DNA from: Armatimonadota bacterium | GTDB lineage: Bacteria > Sysuimicrobiota > Sysuimicrobiia > Sysuimicrobiales > Humicultoraceae | Assembly: GCA_031081585.1 (NCBI GenBank) | Contig: JAVHLY010000004.1 | Location: 1 to 64,000, forward strand | Direction of reading: 5' to 3' | DNA length: 64,000 bases | Shown: positions 60,533-64,000 of the stretch, piece by piece | Layout: each line of letters opens with the position of its first letter | How positions within the stretch are numbered: the first letter of the stretch is position 1 | The notes under the pieces: generated by a model | Databases searched by the model: none | Seen by the model: the letters and a program-made list of their open reading frames with translations, nothing else | Told to the model about the DNA's origin: nothing | Translations under genes and position numbers: made by a program

Positions 60533-61519
60533 ATGACCCTGATCCGCCTGACCCTCCTGGCCGCCGTGCTGGTCCTCCTGGCTGGCCTCCTCGGAGGCTC
60601 CGCTCTCGCGAAGCAGTCGCGGCTGCCCGTGGGCTTCTCGGGCGTGCGGCAGCTCACCTACGCCGCCACCCTCATCGCCCTGGAGCGGATGCGCGACCGG
60701 GGCTACGAGGCCCCGCCCGTCTTCTTCCCCCGCCCCGAGCTGGCGCTGCAGGCCTTGCTGCGCGGCGAGGTGGACCTGGTGCGGGCCGAGCCCACCACCC
60801 CGGCCAACGCGGTCGCCCGCGGGGCGCGGGTGGCCATGGTGGCCGCTCCCGGGCTGAACCAGTGGGTGCTGGTGACGCCCCGGACCATCACCGCCCCCCG
60901 CCAGCTCGACCGCAAGCGCATCGCCGTGCACAGCCTTTCGTCCATGTCCAACACCGTGGTGCAGTTTGCCGTCCGCCGGCACCGCATCGCCGCCCCCCAG
61001 ATCCTGGTCATCCCGGGCTCCCCGGCGCGGGCGCAGGCCCTGCTGCGGGGCGAGGTGGACGCCACGAGCCTCTTCCTCACCGACGCCATCCGCCTCGACC
61101 TGACCGCCCCGGGCCGCTTCCACGTCCTGCTCGACTTCAAGGACCTGCCGGTGCTGGACTCGGTGCTGGTGGCCCGCCGCGAGTGGCTGGCCGCCCGGCC
61201 GCAGGAGATCCGGGACGTCCTGCGGGTGCTGCTGGACACCCACCGGCGCATCGCCGCCGGGCCGGAGTGGGCGGTGGTGCGGACGCTGCAGCTCTTCCCC
61301 GACGAGGACCGCGCGTTTGCCGAGGCGACCGTGCGCGCCTTCGTCGCCCGCGGCATCTGGGACGTGAACGGGGGGATCCCTGGATACGACGTCGTGCGGG
61401 AGATGATCGCCTTCCTGAAGAGCATCGAGGCGCTGCCGCCGGGTGCCCCTGACGACCCCGAGGCGTACGCCGACCTGAGCCCGCTCCAGGATGTCCTCCG
61501 CGTCTTGGGGCGTCGGTGA
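60533..61519 (+). CDS. ABC transporter substrate-binding protein (SsuA/TauA/NMT1-like)
   Basis: Secreted 328-aa receptor with a signal peptide (about 1-26, ending GGSALAK). The mature part follows the NMT1/SsuA fold: LPVGFSGVRQLTYAATLIAL, ALLRGEVDLVRAEPTTPANA, DRKRIAVHSLSSMSNTVVQ and VDATSLFLTDAIRLD. GAGGAGCGTGAG precedes ATG 60533. It starts 58 bases after the dehydrogenase, so the ligand is probably the acid processed by that operon (sulfonate, taurine or aromatic acid are classical for the class). Confidence 0.83.
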   Translation: MTLIRLTLLAAVLVLLAGLLGGSALAKQSRLPVGFSGVRQLTYAATLIALERMRDRGYEAPPVFFPRPELALQALLRGEVDLVRAEPTTPANAVARGARVAMVAAPGLNQWVLVTPRTITAPRQLDRKRIAVHSLSSMSNTVVQFAVRRHRIAAPQILVIPGSPARAQALLRGEVDATSLFLTDAIRLDLTAPGRFHVLLDFKDLPVLDSVLVARREWLAARPQEIRDVLRVLLDTHRRIAAGPEWAVVRTLQLFPDEDRAFAEATVRAFVARGIWDVNGGIPGYDVVREMIAFLKSIEALPPGAPDDPEAYADLSPLQDVLRVLGRR

Positions 61520-61573
61520 GGACGTCGGGCGAGACTGAGCGGCCGTCGTGCGAGTGGAGTGCACGCTGAGGAC

Positions 61574-62383
61574 ATGAGCGTGTTCGTGGCTTCACGGGAG
61601 TGGGCGGCGCGGATGCGGATGCGCCTGCCGGCCGGGATACGCCCGGACCGCTACCGCCTGGCCCGGTGGGGCTCGCTGCTGCTCTGCCTGGTCGGGTGGG
61701 AGGCGCTGGGACGGCGCGCCGCCGGGACGCTGACCCTCCCGCCGGCCTCGGCGGTGCTGCAGGCCCTGGCCCGGCAACTGACGGACGCGCGGTTCTGGGC
61801 GGCGTGCGCCACGACGCTGGAGGCGCTGGCGGTGGGGCTGGTCCTGCTGGTCGCCCTCGGCATCCCGCTGGGCCTCGCCTGCGGCCGCTACCCGCTGGCG
61901 GGGCGGATCGCCGAGCCGTACCTGGGCTTCCTGCTGGCGGTGCCGGCTTCGCCCATGGTTCCGGTCTTCGTCATCGCCTTCGGCATCGGGCTGGCCGCGC
62001 GCGTGGCCACCATCGTCGCCTTCGCCCTGCCGCTGCTCATCCTGAACACCGCCGCCGGGGTGCGGCTGGCGCCGGTCCGGCTGGTGGAGATGGCCCGGTC
62101 CTTCGGCGCCGGGGAGGGGATGGTCTTCCGGCGGGTGATTCTGCCGGCGGCGATGCCGGCCATCGGCGCCGGGCTGCGGCTGGCCTCCGCCCGGGCGGTG
62201 GTGGGGATGGTCGTCTCGGAGCTGATCATCATCGCGGTGGGGCTGGGGCGGCTCATCAGCACCTACAGCGCCACCTTCGACAACGCCAACCTCTTCGCCG
62301 TGGTCCTGGCCGTCCTGGGCATCGGGCTGGGCGTGGCGCGGCTGATGACGTGGGTGGAACGGAGGCTGGCCCCGTGGAGCTGA
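61574..62383 (+). CDS. ABC transporter permease (SsuC/TauC-like)
   Basis: About 269-aa inner membrane permease of the BPD_transp_1 family with six spans (RWGSLLLCLVGWEALG, LEALAVGLVLLVALGIPLGL, LGFLLAVPASPMVPVFVIAFG). The EAA loop is RLVEMARSFGAGEGMVFRRVILPAAMPAIG (with typical Gly). ATG 61574 is chosen; GTG 61559 in the same frame is an alternative and neither start has a good Shine-Dalgarno. Its end overlaps the ATPase gene by 10 bases. Confidence 0.85.
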   Translation: MSVFVASREWAARMRMRLPAGIRPDRYRLARWGSLLLCLVGWEALGRRAAGTLTLPPASAVLQALARQLTDARFWAACATTLEALAVGLVLLVALGIPLGLACGRYPLAGRIAEPYLGFLLAVPASPMVPVFVIAFGIGLAARVATIVAFALPLLILNTAAGVRLAPVRLVEMARSFGAGEGMVFRRVILPAAMPAIGAGLRLASARAVVGMVVSELIIIAVGLGRLISTYSATFDNANLFAVVLAVLGIGLGVARLMTWVERRLAPWS

Positions 62384-63153
62384 TCGTCCCCGCCATCGAG
62401 GTGCGAGAGGTGGTGAAGGCCTTCCGCGGCCCGGAGGGCGAGCCGCTGCCGGTGCTGGAGCGCCTGAGCTTCGTCGTCCCGCCGCGGCAGTTCGTCGCCG
62501 TCATCGGCCCGAGCGGCTGCGGGAAGACGACGCTGCTGCGCGTGCTGGACGGGCTGACCCCGGCCGACGGCGGCGAGGTGCGGGTCTTCGGCCGCCGCGT
62601 CACCGGTCCGGGCCCGGATCGGGCGGTGGTCTTCCAGGACTTCGCCCTGCTGCCCTGGGCCACCGTGCTGGAGAACGTCGCCTTCCCGCTGGAGATCCGG
62701 CGCATCCCCTCGCCGGAGCGCGAGCGCCGCGCGCGCGCCGCCATCGCGCTGGTGGGGCTGGACGGTTTCGAGGGCTACTACCCCCAGGCGCTGTCGGGCG
62801 GGATGCAGCAGCGGGTGGGACTGGCCCGGGCCCTGGTGGTGGACCCGCAGGTGCTCCTGCTGGACGAGCCCTTCGGGGCGCTGGACGCGCAGACCCGGAT
62901 GCTGCTGCAAGACGAGCTGCTGGCCCTGTGGCAGCGGCGCCCGACCACCGTCGTGCTCGTCACCCATGACATGGCCGAGGCGGTCTACCTGGCCGACCGG
63001 GTGCTGGTGATGAGTCCGCGCCCGGGGCGGATCATCGAGGAGGTGCCGATTCCCCTGCCGCGGCCGCGGGACCAGAGCGTGCGCCGTTCGGCGCGCTTCG
63101 CCGAGCTCGTGGAGGAGGTGTGGGCGTGCCTGCGGGGCTTCGTGCGCCTGTGA
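62374..63153 (+). CDS. ABC transporter ATP-binding protein (SsuB/TauB-like)
   Basis: 259-aa ATPase. Walker A is GPSGCGKTT, Q-loop VFQDFALLPWATVLENV, signature LSGGMQQRVGLARAL, Walker B VLLLDEPFGALDAQT and the switch VTHDMAEAV. The LLPW motif after the Q-loop is typical of the nitrate/sulfonate/taurine group. GTG 62374 follows GGAGG (62360-62364). The last 28 bases overlap the second permease gene. Confidence 0.88.
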   Translation: MELIVPAIEVREVVKAFRGPEGEPLPVLERLSFVVPPRQFVAVIGPSGCGKTTLLRVLDGLTPADGGEVRVFGRRVTGPGPDRAVVFQDFALLPWATVLENVAFPLEIRRIPSPERERRARAAIALVGLDGFEGYYPQALSGGMQQRVGLARALVVDPQVLLLDEPFGALDAQTRMLLQDELLALWQRRPTTVVLVTHDMAEAVYLADRVLVMSPRPGRIIEEVPIPLPRPRDQSVRRSARFAELVEEVWACLRGFVRL

Positions 63154-63920
63154 GGCGCCCCTGGCCGGACCGGCAGCGTCGGGCGGCCGAACGCACCCCC
63201 TGGGTCCTGACGCTGGTCCCGCTCGCCGCGGGCTGGGAGGTGGTGGGCCGCTCGGGGCGCTTCCCCTTCGTCCCACCGCTCTCCCGGGTGGCGGACGCGG
63301 CCGTGCTGCTGGCCGCGCGCGGGGAGCTGTGGCGGCACGGCCTGCGCACCCTGGCCGCGGTGCTGGCGGGGTTCGCCCTGGCCGCCCTGGTGGGGACGGT
63401 GCTGGGCGTCCTCATGGGGCGCTCCCGCTGGGTGGACGCCGTGGCGGGCCTGTACGTCGACCTCTTCCAGGTCACCCCCGCCGCCGCCAAGGTGCCGGTG
63501 CTCATCCTCCTCTTCGGCCTGGGGCCGGAGAGCATCCTGGCCACGGTGGTGCTCTTCAGCGTCTTCGTGGTAACGGTGAACGTCCGCGCCGGCGTGCGGG
63601 CCGTGCCGCCGGGGCTGGTGGAGATGGCGCGTGCCTTCGGCGCCGGGGAGGCGGTGCTGCTGCGGCGGGTCGTCCTCCCCGCTGCGCTGCCGCTCGTCCT
63701 GACCGGGTTGCGCGCGGGGATCGGCCGGGCCGTGAACGGCGCGGTCCTCGGCGAGATGCTCATCTCCATCGTGGGGATCGGCGGGCTGCTCATGTACTAC
63801 GGGGGCGCCTTCCGCATGGACGTGCTCTGTGCGTTGATCCTGGGGATCGCCCTGCTGGCCACCGCCCTCATGGGGGCGGTGCGGGCGGTGGAGCGGCGGG
63901 TCCTGCGCTGGACCCTCTGA
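63126..63920 (+). CDS. second ABC transporter permease (SsuC/TauC-like)
   Basis: 264-aa permease similar to but distinct from the one at 61574. Spans include LTLVPLAAGWEVVG, LAAVLAGFALAALVGTVLGVL and LATVVLFSVFVVTVN. The EAA loop is LVEMARAFGAGEAVLLRRVVL. GTG 63126 is preferred because GGAGGAGG (63111-63118) lies 7 bases before it; GTG 63150 would overlap the ATPase stop by four bases. A pair of different permeases suggests a heterodimeric channel. Confidence 0.85.
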   Translation: MPAGLRAPVRRPWPDRQRRAAERTPWVLTLVPLAAGWEVVGRSGRFPFVPPLSRVADAAVLLAARGELWRHGLRTLAAVLAGFALAALVGTVLGVLMGRSRWVDAVAGLYVDLFQVTPAAAKVPVLILLFGLGPESILATVVLFSVFVVTVNVRAGVRAVPPGLVEMARAFGAGEAVLLRRVVLPAALPLVLTGLRAGIGRAVNGAVLGEMLISIVGIGGLLMYYGGAFRMDVLCALILGIALLATALMGAVRAVERRVLRWTL

Positions 63921-63948
63921 GCGGCGCCCCGTCGAGGAGGCAGACCTG

Positions 63949-64000
63949 ATGGAGGGGCGGTACGAGACCATCCTGGTGAGGGACGACGACGGGATCGTGA
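63949..64000 (+). CDS. partial enoyl-CoA hydratase/isomerase-like protein (5' end)
   Basis: Only 17 codons are visible (MEGRYETILVRDDDGIV) before the window ends. A strong GAGGAGG (63933-63939) with 9-base spacing supports the ATG. The pattern of a short lead, then a beta-strand and D-D-G-I-V, is the usual opening of crotonase-family enzymes. Its place after CoA-transferases and an acyl-CoA dehydrogenase fits a hydratase for the next oxidation step. It runs off the right edge. Confidence 0.5.
   Translation, partial: MEGRYETILVRDDDGIV

Overview
The window is 64 kb of very GC-rich bacterial DNA. Genes are tightly packed, many start with GTG, and stop/start overlaps of the ATGA or GTGA type are common. 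Apart from two leftward genes at the left edge, everything is transcribed rightward. The S-layer-homology protein and the close resemblance of several catabolic enzymes to my memory of Thermotoga proteins suggest a deep-branching, possibly thermophilic lineage. Guesses such as Armatimonadota or Sysuimicrobiota (CSP1-3) rest on style only, because no marker gene is present. All family and homolog statements come from motif reading and remembered sequences; no search was run.

Region 1 (1-3482): leftward genes for an SLH-SPOR-phosphodiester glycosidase surface protein and a glutaryl-CoA-dehydrogenase-like enzyme. Between them on the plus strand lie a structured leader, a 17-residue lysine-rich ORF and a textbook terminator.

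Region 2 (3681-25901): a carbohydrate catabolic block. It holds an IolM-like scyllo-inosose dehydrogenase, a ribose/inositol-type ABC importer, two TIM-barrel isomerases (one closely IolI-like), a Gfo/Idh/MocA oxidoreductase and a HAD phosphatase. Next come an FbpA-type ABC importer, an IolN-like creatininase-fold hydrolase, an IolO-like 5-keto-L-gluconate epimerase and a second importer whose binding protein resembles the sugar-phosphate-binding AfuA. It ends with an FGGY kinase, a Cgl0159/DeoC-type aldolase, hydroxypyruvate isomerase and tartronate-semialdehyde reductase. Together this reads as the oxidative Thermotoga-type inositol route, with transporters and a phosphatase that could scavenge (phosphorylated) cyclitols or sugars.

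Region 3 (26036-27165): a tRNA-Asp(GTC) with a near-consensus sigma-70 promoter, then an orphan NarL/LuxR response regulator.

Region 4 (27186-56290): an exopolysaccharide locus of about 29 kb. It contains a Wza-like exporter, a Wzz-like co-polymerase, a CpsD-like protein with a damaged P-loop and a LoaP/RfaH-type NusG paralog followed by three consecutive RNA hairpins. It continues with a UDP-sugar dehydrogenase, six glycosyltransferases, four polysaccharide deacetylases, a Wzy-like and a Wzx-like membrane protein, two acetyltransferases, a formyltransferase, an ATP-grasp ligase, a PglC-like initiating transferase, a DegT aminotransferase and a CapD-like dehydratase. A helical protein of unknown function and a PaaK-like adenylate-forming enzyme close the run. 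The specialised NusG may keep polymerase going through this very long transcription unit.

Region 5 (56287-64000): a GlcG/HbpS-like protein, two adjacent CaiB-type CoA-transferases, an acyl-CoA dehydrogenase, an Ssu/Tau-type ABC importer with two different permeases, and the first codons of what looks like an enoyl-CoA hydratase. This suggests uptake, CoA activation and oxidation of an organic acid.
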